Shown here in pieces: positions 17,243-25,940 of a stretch of DNA of 64,000 nucleotides. Source of the stretch: Fulvivirga sp. M361 (GTDB lineage Bacteria > Bacteroidota > Bacteroidia > Cytophagales > Cyclobacteriaceae). The notes beneath the pieces are model-generated. The model did not search any database. It was not told the origin of the DNA and saw nothing but the letters and a program-made list of their open reading frames with translations. Both the position numbers and the translations under genes were made by a program. The DNA lies in contig NZ_VKDC01000007.1 of the NCBI RefSeq assembly GCF_007097395.1, forward strand, positions 107,063 through 171,062. The letters run 5' to 3'. Position 1 is the stretch's first letter. Every line of letters begins with the position of its first letter.

Positions 17243-19282
17243 TTATTTCGTTGGTATCTCAATCTTTTCGTTCCAAATATATTTACCAAACCACTGCCAG
17301 TTATGCCACATAGCTGCCAGCCTTTCCTTTGGTTTATTAATTCCGTGCCCAAACCCTTTGTAAATAATTAACTTTGTATCTACGCCTACATCCTGAAGGC
17401 CTTGAAACAACTCATATGCATTAGCAGGAGGGACCCTTTTATCAAATTCGCCATGTTGTATCAATGTAGGAGTGGAAGCACTATTTATATTTGTCATCGG
17501 TGAAGTCTTTTCATATACTTTCTTGTCTGACCAGGGAGTAGCTTTTAAATACTGCCGGGTAAACGGGTGGATATCCGTATTGACATAATAGGTCATCCAG
17601 TTTGAAATCCCTGCACCCACAGAAATGGCTTTGAACTTTTTTGAGTTAGTGGTCAAAAAAGCGGATATGTATCCTCCCTGACTCCATCCCATTGAAGCTA
17701 CTTTATCGCCGTCAATGATGCCTTTATCCTCTAAATATTTCACCCCGGATAATACATCCCAGGAATCTCCCACACCTAAATTCTTGACATTTAATGACCT
17801 GAATTTTTCGCCGTAACCCGCTGAACCTCTATAATTTGGTCTTAATATTAAGGCGCCTTTGTTAAGCCATTGGAGCATCGGATACACATAAGAAGGTGTT
17901 GCACCGGGTGTGGATATACCTGTTGGTCCACCATGGATGATCACCATAAGCGGATACTTTTTGTTAGGATCGTAATTCTGGGGTTTATGCAGGACGCCCT
18001 CTATGGCCGTGCCATCCTCACTTTCCCATGAAATAACCTCACTTTTGGCCACTAACCAATGCTGAATTTGTCTGGTTGACTGAGTTAATGGTTTTGGAAC
18101 GTTTAATGGATAGCCACCAACATACACTTCCGTTAAGTCATCGTCGTTTACTCCTGTATATGCCAGTTTTTTGCCATCTTTTGAGAAAGAAAAATTCCAT
18201 ACCCTTTCAAGGCCGTTGGAGAGTATGGTGGCATTGCCTTTTTTTGGATCTATTCTTATCATTTGCCTGACAGTCTTTTGCCAGGACAAAGCAAATATTC
18301 CGTTTTTGTTCCACTGCAGGCGAAACAGGTCCTCATCAAAGTCTTTAGCCAATTGCTGATTGTCAGAACCGTCCACGTTAATTCTAAACAGCTTTCCATT
18401 CAGGTAATAATTGGAAGTACTATCGTTAAGACTTGTTTGATACAGGATCGACCTTCCATCCGGAGACCAATCCACCAAACCATCATAACTCATATTGTTA
18501 ACCAAAATTTCATAGCTTTTAGAAGCGATATCATAAATGGAAATATCTGCTTTAAAAAAGGTATTTCTTAGAGGGTTAGGTTGATGTTCAATAGCTAATT
18601 TTTTTCCGTTGGGTGACCATTTGAAACTATTTACAGAAAAGTTGACACTATCGAGTAATAGTTTCGGTTTTAGCTTCCGGGTGTAGACGGAGTCTTTAAT
18701 CTGTTCAGGCAACGGCATCTCATTCAATCGTGATGGATTGAAATCTGTGATCCAGATTTGGTTTAAGCTATATTCTGCGTCTTCAACAGCAAAGCCACCA
18801 TATTTCTCTTTTCGTTTTTTTTCTTCTTTGGATTTATCTTCAGATTGGAGAAAAGCTATTTTCTTACCATCCGGTGACCATTCAAAGTCGAAGATATTGT
18901 TTTCAGTGTTAGTGATCTGAAAAGACTCTCCCCCGACTAAACGGATCACTTGCAGTTGTGTTTTCTCTCCTCGTTTTGACAAAAAAGCTATCCATTGACC
19001 GTCGGGAGACCACTTTGGGTGATTACTGCTATGATTAAGATTATTTGTGAGCTGAAATGGAGTTGCTCCATTTTTTGAAAGCCATAGTTCTCTATCATAT
19101 CGGTTTTCTTTCCAATCTACCGATTGTGACTCAAACACTACATGATTGCCATCAGGTGATATGACAGCATTAGACACAGACTGTAGTGAGATCACTTCTT
19201 CAAATGAGGGCGCTTTTAGAGCCTGGGCATTTGACATGCTTGTAAGGCCTGAAATTAATGTGATTAGAAATGCTCTTTTCAT
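17243..19282 (-). CDS. Secreted S9-family serine peptidase (prolyl oligopeptidase / acylaminoacyl-peptidase type)
   Basis: A 679-residue exported peptidase. The signal peptide MKRAFLITLISGLTSMSNAQA ends near residue 20. A beta-propeller of PD40/WD40-like repeats follows (VISPDGNHVVFESQ, HPKWSPDGQWIAFLSKRG, FEWSPDGKKIAFLQ). The C-terminal alpha/beta-hydrolase has Ser534 in GWSQGG, Asp614 in HGEFDKRVPP and His646 in GFGHGI, the complete S9 triad. HGGPTG is the oxyanion-hole segment. It degrades short peptides, probably in the periplasm. Single gene, 240 nt downstream of the GNAT gene. Confidence 0.92.
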   Translation of the reverse strand: MKRAFLITLISGLTSMSNAQALKAPSFEEVISLQSVSNAVISPDGNHVVFESQSVDWKENRYDRELWLSKNGATPFQLTNNLNHSSNHPKWSPDGQWIAFLSKRGEKTQLQVIRLVGGESFQITNTENNIFDFEWSPDGKKIAFLQSEDKSKEEKKRKEKYGGFAVEDAEYSLNQIWITDFNPSRLNEMPLPEQIKDSVYTRKLKPKLLLDSVNFSVNSFKWSPNGKKLAIEHQPNPLRNTFFKADISIYDIASKSYEILVNNMSYDGLVDWSPDGRSILYQTSLNDSTSNYYLNGKLFRINVDGSDNQQLAKDFDEDLFRLQWNKNGIFALSWQKTVRQMIRIDPKKGNATILSNGLERVWNFSFSKDGKKLAYTGVNDDDLTEVYVGGYPLNVPKPLTQSTRQIQHWLVAKSEVISWESEDGTAIEGVLHKPQNYDPNKKYPLMVIIHGGPTGISTPGATPSYVYPMLQWLNKGALILRPNYRGSAGYGEKFRSLNVKNLGVGDSWDVLSGVKYLEDKGIIDGDKVASMGWSQGGYISAFLTTNSKKFKAISVGAGISNWMTYYVNTDIHPFTRQYLKATPWSDKKVYEKTSPMTNINSASTPTLIQHGEFDKRVPPANAYELFQGLQDVGVDTKLIIYKGFGHGINKPKERLAAMWHNWQWFGKYIWNEKIEIPTK

Positions 19283-19522
19283 CAGGTTAATGGTTTAACG
19301 TTTGGTGTATGGTTTTTTAGTACAATTTATCCCTTAGGTACTGGTGAAGGTTCTGCTTTTCATTAGTCCAGGCTAAAGAAGATATTTTCTATCCTTTGTT
19401 GACTTTGATAAATTAGACCTTTTTTACGCCCTTTGATTCAAAATCTACTTCATTTGTATTGCTTATTATCATTCCGTCGGAAATAAATAACTCTTTTATT
19501 TTTTGGTCATCAATAACACAGT

Positions 19523-20101
19523 TTACATTAGTGAAAAGGTCAAAAAAACAGTGGTTAACTTGTCAATATCCTTCCTGTCTTTTGTATTACTTAATGGAGA
19601 AAAAAGCAACACACTATCGTTTTCTGATAGATTTAATGTCTTTTCAAAATGAAGCCCTATCTTATTCAAAAGCTTGATTGAAGCAATATTATTAGGATCA
19701 GTGATAGCCACAACCTTATGTATACCCAGGCTATTCTTGGCATAAGTCAAGGTTGCGTTTGCCATTTCAAACCCATAACCTAATCCTGAATATTCGGGAA
19801 GCATGGCAAACCCAATATCAATGTTTTCCAGTGTAGCTCTATTTACCAGGCCACACATTCCAATGGGTGTGCCGGGATCCTTTAATTGAACTAACCAAAG
19901 ACCATATCCGTGTTCCTTATAACTTTTTATTGGGCCATTTTTTAAATAATTTTCAGCACTGTCAACACTCTTAACGCCCTTATCTCCAATAAATTTGAGC
20001 CAATCGGGTGTGTTGACCAATTTTAAAATAAAATCAGCATCGCTTATTTCAAATTCACGAAGGGAAAGCCTTTCTGTTTCAAGTATTGTTTTTGGTGCCA
20101 T
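19523..20101 (-). CDS. GNAT family N-acetyltransferase (RimJ/RimL-like)
   Basis: A 192-residue acetyl-CoA-dependent acetyltransferase. It begins ETERLSLREFEISDADFILKL, the usual RimJ/RimL-type opening. The conserved core IDIGFAMLPEYSGLGYGFEMANATLTYA includes the pyrophosphate-binding turn in a modified form (SGLGYGFE). NIASIKLLNKIGLHFEKT is the C-terminal GNAT motif B. The substrate (ribosomal protein, antibiotic or small molecule) cannot be told. Monocistronic in appearance. Confidence 0.85.
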   Translation of the reverse strand: MAPKTILETERLSLREFEISDADFILKLVNTPDWLKFIGDKGVKSVDSAENYLKNGPIKSYKEHGYGLWLVQLKDPGTPIGMCGLVNRATLENIDIGFAMLPEYSGLGYGFEMANATLTYAKNSLGIHKVVAITDPNNIASIKLLNKIGLHFEKTLNLSENDSVLLFSPLSNTKDRKDIDKLTTVFLTFSLM

Positions 20102-20246
20102 TTACGATTCTCTAATCACTGTCAACGATAGTTTATCTCTAAACCTTAAATTACAAAAACTAAAGTGTCTTCCGCTTAAAAAGGCCCGTTTTGAGGACAG
20201 GCTACACTGGCTAAAAGCATTCAGATATAGACACTTTGTATATTTA

Positions 20247-20894
20247 TTATTTCTCGGTTCCTATCAACTCATTCAAAATTTGACTTAATTCTTCTGACCT
20301 GTTCATTACCATGAAATGCCCGGCTTTTTTTATGATAAAGGCACTTTCATTTTTTGAACATCCCAAAAGCCGATCTGACGATCCATGAATTCTGATCATG
20401 TTACCAGGTATTTCCACATTATTCCATTTTGTAATTCCCTTTAGCGCCCATCTGAGAAAATCTACGTCAGTATCCGCTATAATTTTCCTGAGAATACTTT
20501 GGTACCTGGGCTCATGTACTCCGAATAACCAGCGGGTCACAAAAAATGGTGGCTTCATCAAGAAATTTGGTATTAGATTCAGCAATCCAGCATGCCCAAA
20601 TATTCTGAATGCAACGGGAATGTCAGATTTGCTGGAAGCCGATGAAATTAAAATGATTTTCTTAGGCTGAAGAATTTTGTTCAATTCAATGGCCAACATT
20701 CCTCCAAAGGAGATGCCAATGATTGAGAACGGTTCATTTTGATCAATTTGGATAGAAAACCTTCGCGCATAATCTTGTAGCGGTTCATTTGATGCTGGTC
20801 GGATCCACGAAAGAGGCGTCAGTTCGAAATTAGGATTTAACTCCGAGAAAACCCTCTCATCTACTCCAAGTCCGCCTATTGCATACACTTTCAA
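20247..20894 (-). CDS. Alpha/beta hydrolase
   Basis: A 215-residue small alpha/beta-fold hydrolase. The nucleophile elbow GISFGGM places the catalytic Ser at residue 62. The C-terminal KAGHFMVMNRSEEL supplies the catalytic His, and the RIHGSSDRLL segment the acid (Asp). There is no signal peptide, so it is cytosolic. The acyl substrate is unknown. The neighbours are unrelated single genes on the same strand. Confidence 0.82.
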   Translation of the reverse strand: MKVYAIGGLGVDERVFSELNPNFELTPLSWIRPASNEPLQDYARRFSIQIDQNEPFSIIGISFGGMLAIELNKILQPKKIILISSASSKSDIPVAFRIFGHAGLLNLIPNFLMKPPFFVTRWLFGVHEPRYQSILRKIIADTDVDFLRWALKGITKWNNVEIPGNMIRIHGSSDRLLGCSKNESAFIIKKAGHFMVMNRSEELSQILNELIGTEK

Positions 20895-20998
20895 TTTTTG
20901 ATCGGGGTTTTAATAAGAAGTAATGTTTCGACTATGCCGGCATAAGATTGAAAGGAGTAGGGTAAGCTCTTTGCTAAGCACAAATAATATGGCCCTTA

Positions 20999-21544
20999 TT
21001 ACCTATGGGCGATTTTGTTGGCTTGTACCACATGTCTTTCATTATGATAAATAAGTACCCTAAAAGTATCTCCTAATTTCAATTTCATCCACTTCGAAAT
21101 ACTTATAGAAGTTTTAACCTTACTTAAATCTTTGTTTCCGGCTATGTCTAATAATTCTAAGGTCTTCTTTTGTTGTCTGATAAACCGGTCAATACATTTT
21201 TTATCCAACGTTTTGTTAATGGGGTCCTTATCTTTGAACGTCGTCATTTTATTCAGCTTTTCTTTGGGTAGCATGCTTTTAGCGAAATAATTCCCCAGAA
21301 AACCTGATTTAAAAATAGGCGTACCTTCCTTATTTGACGCTGACATTCTATTTTCAATTTCAGGAAGGTAAAAATCCCCGTATAAATTTAAGTGTTCAAG
21401 ACATTCTAAAATACTCCAACTCCCCGGGGCATTTCGCCCATTCAGCATTTCGATGGATAGCTCATTGAACTTCTCTGCTTCTTTCAGGTTATTTTGTGTT
21501 CTTTTTACCAGGTCCTGCAGCAGATCTTTTGATGCAATATTCAT
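20999..21544 (-). CDS. DinB-like (DfsB/YfiT superfamily) protein
   Basis: A 181-residue four-helix-bundle protein of the DinB superfamily, not the polymerase DinB. NAPGSWSILECLEHLNLY carries the first metal-ligand His of the bundle, and YHNERHVVQANKI supplies the C-terminal ligands of the typical three-His site. Members are putative metal-dependent enzymes, some being thiol-S-transferases; the role here is unknown. It has the same strand as the Crp-like regulator 53 nt upstream and may share a transcript. Confidence 0.82.
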   Translation of the reverse strand: MNIASKDLLQDLVKRTQNNLKEAEKFNELSIEMLNGRNAPGSWSILECLEHLNLYGDFYLPEIENRMSASNKEGTPIFKSGFLGNYFAKSMLPKEKLNKMTTFKDKDPINKTLDKKCIDRFIRQQKKTLELLDIAGNKDLSKVKTSISISKWMKLKLGDTFRVLIYHNERHVVQANKIAHR

Positions 21545-21597
21545 TCTCTTTTTACTACAAACCTCTCTATTTTGTTGTGTTAAAACATTGATTGAAA

Positions 21598-22134
21598 TTA
21601 AGATTTTTTAATCCTTGAAAGTGTTTCCGGTGTCATTCTTAAATACGAGGCGATATATTTGTTTGGTATTTCCTGGAAAAGTTGAGGGCTACGCTTTAAA
21701 ACCCTGTTATATCTTTCTGAAGGAGAAGTCGTTAAAATGTCCCTTTCTCTTTCCATTTGTTGTAAGATAAAATTTTCCAGGATCGTGTACCATATTCCTG
21801 TGTTTTCAGGAGAAGACACAACCCAGCTCATAAGTTCCGTTTTTTTGACGGCTTTTAACCTGGTTTTCTTTATGGCTTGAATATAGAAGTCAGATGGCCT
21901 TTCATGTATAAATGAATCCAGCGCTGCAATAAGATTGTTTTTATAGCCGAACCGAATGGTTTGTTCCTCAAATTCATCCACAATAAAAATCCTTAAGCTA
22001 CCATTTACCACCAGGTAGAAGTCGGTGTCAATGCTGCCTTTTGTTTTTAAATAGTCATTCCTGTTCAGCACGAATTCTTTATACCATAAGCGTTGGTTGC
22101 TTATTTCCTCGATCAGGATTGAAATAGGATCCAT
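21598..22134 (-). CDS. Crp/Fnr-family transcriptional regulator
   Basis: About 178 residues from ATG 22134 (ATG 22158 would add eight). The cyclic-nucleotide-binding-type beta-roll covers about residues 20-110 (FVLNRNDYLKTKGSIDTDFYLVVNGSLRIF). The C-terminal helix-turn-helix is short and contains the recognition region IPNKYIASYLRMTPETLSRIKKS, typical of Bacteroidota Crp-like proteins. The canonical arginine/serine cAMP-binding loop is not seen, so the ligand is unknown. It is followed by the DinB-like gene, a possible target. Confidence 0.85.
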   Translation of the reverse strand: MDPISILIEEISNQRLWYKEFVLNRNDYLKTKGSIDTDFYLVVNGSLRIFIVDEFEEQTIRFGYKNNLIAALDSFIHERPSDFYIQAIKKTRLKAVKKTELMSWVVSSPENTGIWYTILENFILQQMERERDILTTSPSERYNRVLKRSPQLFQEIPNKYIASYLRMTPETLSRIKKS

Positions 22135-22185
22135 TTTTTTGCCTGCAGGTAGATACACCTAATTATGTCTTTTGTTATATAAAAG

Positions 22186-23349
22186 TTATAACAATTGCTC
22201 CAGGAGGAAATCAACTTGTTTTATTGCACCTTCTTCTTGGTGGAAAAAAATGATCTCTACCTTCTTGCCTTCCTCTTCCAACATCCTGCGATATACCTTT
22301 ATGTCTTTGGAGTTGTCTTTGTTGATAGATATAATCTTATCTCCTTTTCTTAGTCCCAAATTGTAAGCGGCAGATTCAATGGCAATATTGCTTACCGTAA
22401 CTTCATCATTGTCTTTTTTCAGTTCGATCCCACTCCTGGAAAATTCAAATGCATTTTCGAAGTTAGAATTTGCTTTTAGGTATAGCATTTTTTTTCTGTA
22501 ATCTAATATTACATCAAACCTGGAGATGATGACATTACCTAAGATGCCTAAATGGGTCCCGTTTCCAAAAACTCCGGAATCACTCATTGAAACCTGGGCA
22601 GCCATTTCACCTAAAGAAGAAGTGCCGATTTTGATCGATTGAATAACCGCCTGTTTGTACTCAGAGCTGGTGTGCAGGCCTCTGCCACTCAGCGTGATTG
22701 TCTTTCCGAATTTTTCAAACAAGTCGTTTGTTGTGGCAAATTGTTTTCCAACTCTTAAAGTCAGACCCGCACCAGAATCAAAAAGTACCCGGGTAGTTAA
22801 GGTCTCGTTGTTTTTTAGAACAATGGATATCTCAAATTGTGGAATATTGGTATCGTTGTCAAACTTAAACGGGATGGCCTGGTAGTCAGATATGTCAATG
22901 TCTTTTATCTTTTTGTAGAATGATAGTTTCTGATGGATGTAATCTATTTTTGTTACGTATTTTTCAAGTAGATCATAGCCTATTGCCCCATCAAATTTTT
23001 TTTCAAAAGCTGACAGATCAGACAAAATAAAGTGAAGATTTTTAAGTGTAAAGTTGTCGGCAACGGTCAGGCTTTGATTAGAAACATATTCTAATGATCT
23101 CTTAGCATCCGCGCCGGTTACTTCAATTTTTCCATCGACTTTCATGCCTGTTTTTTTTGCCAGCCCGGCATCAAACAAGGAAGGTTCTGCCCCTGTATCA
23201 AACATGAAATCCCTTTCCACCCCATTACCGTCTTTAACCTTTATGAACAGATGATCCTGGTGTATCTCGAAAGGCAACTCTGCTATCTGTGCGTTAAGAC
23301 TTAAAACAGAGACAGTAAAAAGTAATGTATGTATAAAAAAGGATTTCAT
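22186..23349 (-). CDS. Secreted retropepsin-like aspartyl protease with PDZ domain
   Basis: A 387-residue exported protein. The signal peptide MKSFFIHTLLFTVSVLSLNAQ is followed by two aspartyl-protease half-domains, the first with FMFDTGAEPS and the second with VLFDSGAGLT. The C-terminal PDZ domain runs from about residue 300 (SNIAIESAAYNLGLRKGDKIISIN). This combination is common in Bacteroidota periplasmic proteases whose substrates are unknown. The two catalytic Asp residues are present, so activity is plausible. Monocistronic. Confidence 0.88.
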   Translation of the reverse strand: MKSFFIHTLLFTVSVLSLNAQIAELPFEIHQDHLFIKVKDGNGVERDFMFDTGAEPSLFDAGLAKKTGMKVDGKIEVTGADAKRSLEYVSNQSLTVADNFTLKNLHFILSDLSAFEKKFDGAIGYDLLEKYVTKIDYIHQKLSFYKKIKDIDISDYQAIPFKFDNDTNIPQFEISIVLKNNETLTTRVLFDSGAGLTLRVGKQFATTNDLFEKFGKTITLSGRGLHTSSEYKQAVIQSIKIGTSSLGEMAAQVSMSDSGVFGNGTHLGILGNVIISRFDVILDYRKKMLYLKANSNFENAFEFSRSGIELKKDNDEVTVSNIAIESAAYNLGLRKGDKIISINKDNSKDIKVYRRMLEEEGKKVEIIFFHQEEGAIKQVDFLLEQLL

Positions 23350-23418
23350 GGATACTTTAAGTATAGTTAAAGTTTTGCTCTATTCAGAGGTCAAATATAG
23401 AGAATGCTTAATGCTCTT

Positions 23419-24042
23419 TTACAAGTTGTTATGAGCTTTTCTACCTACAAATCTAATGACAGAACCCCTGCCAATATGGTATTTTCCTTCATTTAAAAGA
23501 ATTTCTTCCTCTTCTAACATCAACATTTCATAATTGCCAAAATCGGCCATCAATTCAGCTTTTGAATAAAGCATATCAATGTCCTTTGGGCCTCCCACCT
23601 TAGGATCAAGCTTGTTGTAGTGTAAGTGATTTTTGCTGAAAGCCTCTAAAATAACGATACCACCCGGTTTGAGATAGTCATTTAACTGCTCGTGAAACAT
23701 CGACTTTCTATTAGCAGAAAAATGAGCGTAGACAAGCCCAATGGCGTCGAATGTTTCTTTTTCAAAAGTAAGTTTTTCAAGATCTCCAACAATATACTCA
23801 AGTGTAACCTGGTTTTCCCGGGCAAGCTGTAATGCTTTTGACTGTCCTTCTGCACTTAGGTCAAGCGAGGTTACTTTCCATCCGAGGCGTGCGGCAAATA
23901 CGCCATTACGTCCTTCTCCATCCGCTGGCATTAATATAGATCCAGCCTCAAATTTCGTGAGCCACTTTTCAAAAAACACGTTAGGTTCTTTACCATATGC
24001 AAATTCTCGATCTTTATATCTTTCATCCCATTTCTGTTTCAT
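23419..24042 (-). CDS. Class I SAM-dependent methyltransferase (TehB-like)
   Basis: About 207 residues from ATG 24042 (MKQKWDERYKDREFAYG). The frame continues upstream to 24135, but the extra 31 residues (CSDNYFCRLTKRC) do not look like this family. Motif I is LMPADGEGRNGVFAARLGWKVTSLDLS, which departs from the usual GxGxG but is typical of TehB-like tellurite-resistance or thiol methyltransferases. VEYIVGDLEKLTF and IVILEAFSKNHL follow. WDERYKDREFAYG at the N-terminus is the TehB-type opening. The substrate is unknown. Confidence 0.83.
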   Translation of the reverse strand: MKQKWDERYKDREFAYGKEPNVFFEKWLTKFEAGSILMPADGEGRNGVFAARLGWKVTSLDLSAEGQSKALQLARENQVTLEYIVGDLEKLTFEKETFDAIGLVYAHFSANRKSMFHEQLNDYLKPGGIVILEAFSKNHLHYNKLDPKVGGPKDIDMLYSKAELMADFGNYEMLMLEEEEILLNEGKYHIGRGSVIRFVGRKAHNNL

Positions 24043-24164
24043 ATTGGTTCTGTTTAAACTTCTGTTAATAATTTGATTACAACGTTTTGTGAGCCGGCAA
24101 AAATAATTGTCAGAGCAGCCTGCCGGATAGGACAATAATGTAATTTCACAGGACTTACCCGTAG

Positions 24165-25016
24165 TTATTTATGTCTGAATGCTTCGGGCGAATAGCCGGT
24201 ATGTTTTTTGAAGAACCGGATGAAGTAGGAGACATCTTCATATCCCAGGTGGTAAGCTATTTGATTTACCTGGTTTGTGGTGGCAAGAAGATATCTTTTA
24301 GATTCCAAAATTATATATTCATTGATCAATTCTGAGCACGTTTTACCTCGTGTTGCTTTCGTGATTGCATTGAGCTGATAGGAGGAAAGGTTCAACATAC
24401 CGGCATATTGAGATACCTGCTTATGGCTGGAAATATGGGTCTCCAAAAGCTCTGAAAATTCCTCAAGTCGTTCTTGTTCGTATGAATTAACACTATTTGA
24501 GGGGTTGTCGCTGTTCTGCCGGATAAGTTCAACAAGGAAAATACCCAGGTTCGCTTTGATGACCTCCTTATACCCTTCTTGTTTGTCAGTGTATTCCTGG
24601 AAAATATATGTCAAAATAGAAAGTAATTTTTCGAACCGGTTGACTTCGGATTGATAAAGATTCAAATTACTTGCTTTGCGTAATAACTGGTTGGAGAGCG
24701 TGTCATAGGAATAATAGAAATCAGTTTTAAATTGCATCAAGTATCCTGTACTTCCTGCTTTTAGCGTGAGTTGGTGAACCTGCCCGGGGCGCATGAAGAA
24801 AACAGAATGGTCGCAAACTTTGTACGATGTAAAGTCTATTTCGTGATCACCAGTTCCTTTTTTCAAAGCCAGTACATAAAAGAAATCATGCCTGTGAAGC
24901 TCCTGGATCATGTCTTTTTCGGCAAGTAGACCCTGAACATCCCGTATGCTAAAGCTTTTGAAAAAAAATGATTTTCCTTGTGTTGCATCTATATTCCTTA
25001 TTGGAATATGCTCCAT
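24165..25016 (-). CDS. AraC-family transcriptional regulator
   Basis: About 283 residues from ATG 25016. The N-terminal cupin-like sensing domain (HDFFYVLALKKGTGDHEIDF, FFMRPGQVHQLTLKAGS) resembles Bacteroidota regulators that sense a small ligand. The C-terminal AraC DNA-binding domain has two helix-turn-helix units (VSQYAGMLNLSSYQLNAITKAT, then VNQIAYHLGYEDVSYFIRFFKKHTGYSPEAFR). It is preceded by a 184-nt gap and followed by the methyltransferase gene on the same strand, which it might regulate; that link is inference. Confidence 0.9.
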   Translation of the reverse strand: MEHIPIRNIDATQGKSFFFKSFSIRDVQGLLAEKDMIQELHRHDFFYVLALKKGTGDHEIDFTSYKVCDHSVFFMRPGQVHQLTLKAGSTGYLMQFKTDFYYSYDTLSNQLLRKASNLNLYQSEVNRFEKLLSILTYIFQEYTDKQEGYKEVIKANLGIFLVELIRQNSDNPSNSVNSYEQERLEEFSELLETHISSHKQVSQYAGMLNLSSYQLNAITKATRGKTCSELINEYIILESKRYLLATTNQVNQIAYHLGYEDVSYFIRFFKKHTGYSPEAFRHK

Positions 25017-25236
25017 TTTAGTTTTATTGCTTCTGCTATCGGTTTGCCTCAAAATGTCAAATTGCGAATTATAAAAAGCTTTCCATTAGCGTAAACAGTG
25101 TTTTCGGGAAATGGTTGTAGATAGCAAGATGAACTTATAGTCCATTGGTGACTCAAATGTTCGTAACACTCATCAATGTCTTAATAGTTCTAACCTTTGA
25201 GGAATTTGACCGATAACTAAACCTTGCACATTAAGT

Positions 25237-25788
25237 TTACTTCTTTTTGATGCTCTTTGTTTTCTCCATAAACCCCTTTGCTATTTCATCTACCAATATA
25301 TGATAATTGCCCCATGACTGGTAGACTTCCTGCCCCCATTTTTTGATCATTTCTTTACACGCTGATGCTGACTCTGAATGGCTAAGTACGTCTGTTGTTG
25401 TTATGTGTCCGCGTTTTGAAATGGCCGGGGGTGTCAAAAACTCATGTTGCTTATCGATTTTATAAGCATTCAAGTAATCACTTAACTTTGGAGATAGCTC
25501 ATAGTTCCAGGCCATGTGGTATCTAAAAATCAAGTGCAGCCTTAACAAATGAAAATGGTTATTCCACCTGCCGTGAATTTCAGGGTGCTGCAAAGTATGA
25601 GCGTCCACACTGATAAAGCGATATATATGGTTTTCTGCTTTTGAATAGTCAAGGCTTTGAAAGCCTAAATTAAAGATCTCAACACATTCATGTACTCCTT
25701 TTATGGTATTGGCCCCACAGAATTGGCACCTACCTGTGTCAAGAAGTGTAATCCCATTCTTCCTGGCTAAATCGATGTAATTTTGCAT
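25237..25788 (-). CDS. DUF5946-family protein
   Basis: A 183-residue protein. CQFCGANTIKGVHECVEIF gives a Cys-x2-Cys...His-x-Cys cluster typical of a small zinc site. DAHTLQHPEIHGR and HFHLLRLHLIFRY follow, with many His residues. This pattern matches DUF5946 proteins, which have no known function. A strong inverted repeat (25795-25840) begins 6 nt upstream of the start codon and could control it. Cytosolic. Confidence 0.78.
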   Translation of the reverse strand: MQNYIDLARKNGITLLDTGRCQFCGANTIKGVHECVEIFNLGFQSLDYSKAENHIYRFISVDAHTLQHPEIHGRWNNHFHLLRLHLIFRYHMAWNYELSPKLSDYLNAYKIDKQHEFLTPPAISKRGHITTTDVLSHSESASACKEMIKKWGQEVYQSWGNYHILVDEIAKGFMEKTKSIKKK

Positions 25789-25794
25789 GAAATA

Positions 25795-25840
25795 CTATGG
25801 GTTTGTGGCTAACCTAATAAAATTATCCACAAACCCATAG
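25795..25840 (-). promoter_or_regulatory. 14-bp perfect inverted repeat upstream of the DUF5946 gene
   Basis: CTATGGGTTTGTGG (25795-25808) and CCACAAACCCATAG (25827-25840) are perfect inverse copies separated by an 18-nt AT-rich loop. The element ends 6 nt before ATG 25788. No T-run follows on either strand, so a terminator is unlikely. An operator or translation-blocking hairpin is more plausible. Confidence 0.55.
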
Positions 25841-25940
25841 CCTAACTATAATAATATCCTAGAAATTGAAAAACTGAAAATATTGCGTATGTCTTAAACT
25901 GTCATGACTTACGCGATAAACCTGTATTTTCTGTAACACA

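Noticed and set aside
23419-24135. Full upstream extension of the TehB-like methyltransferase.
   Set aside because: The first 31 residues lack homology and the family opening WDERYKDREFAYG follows an internal ATG at 24042.
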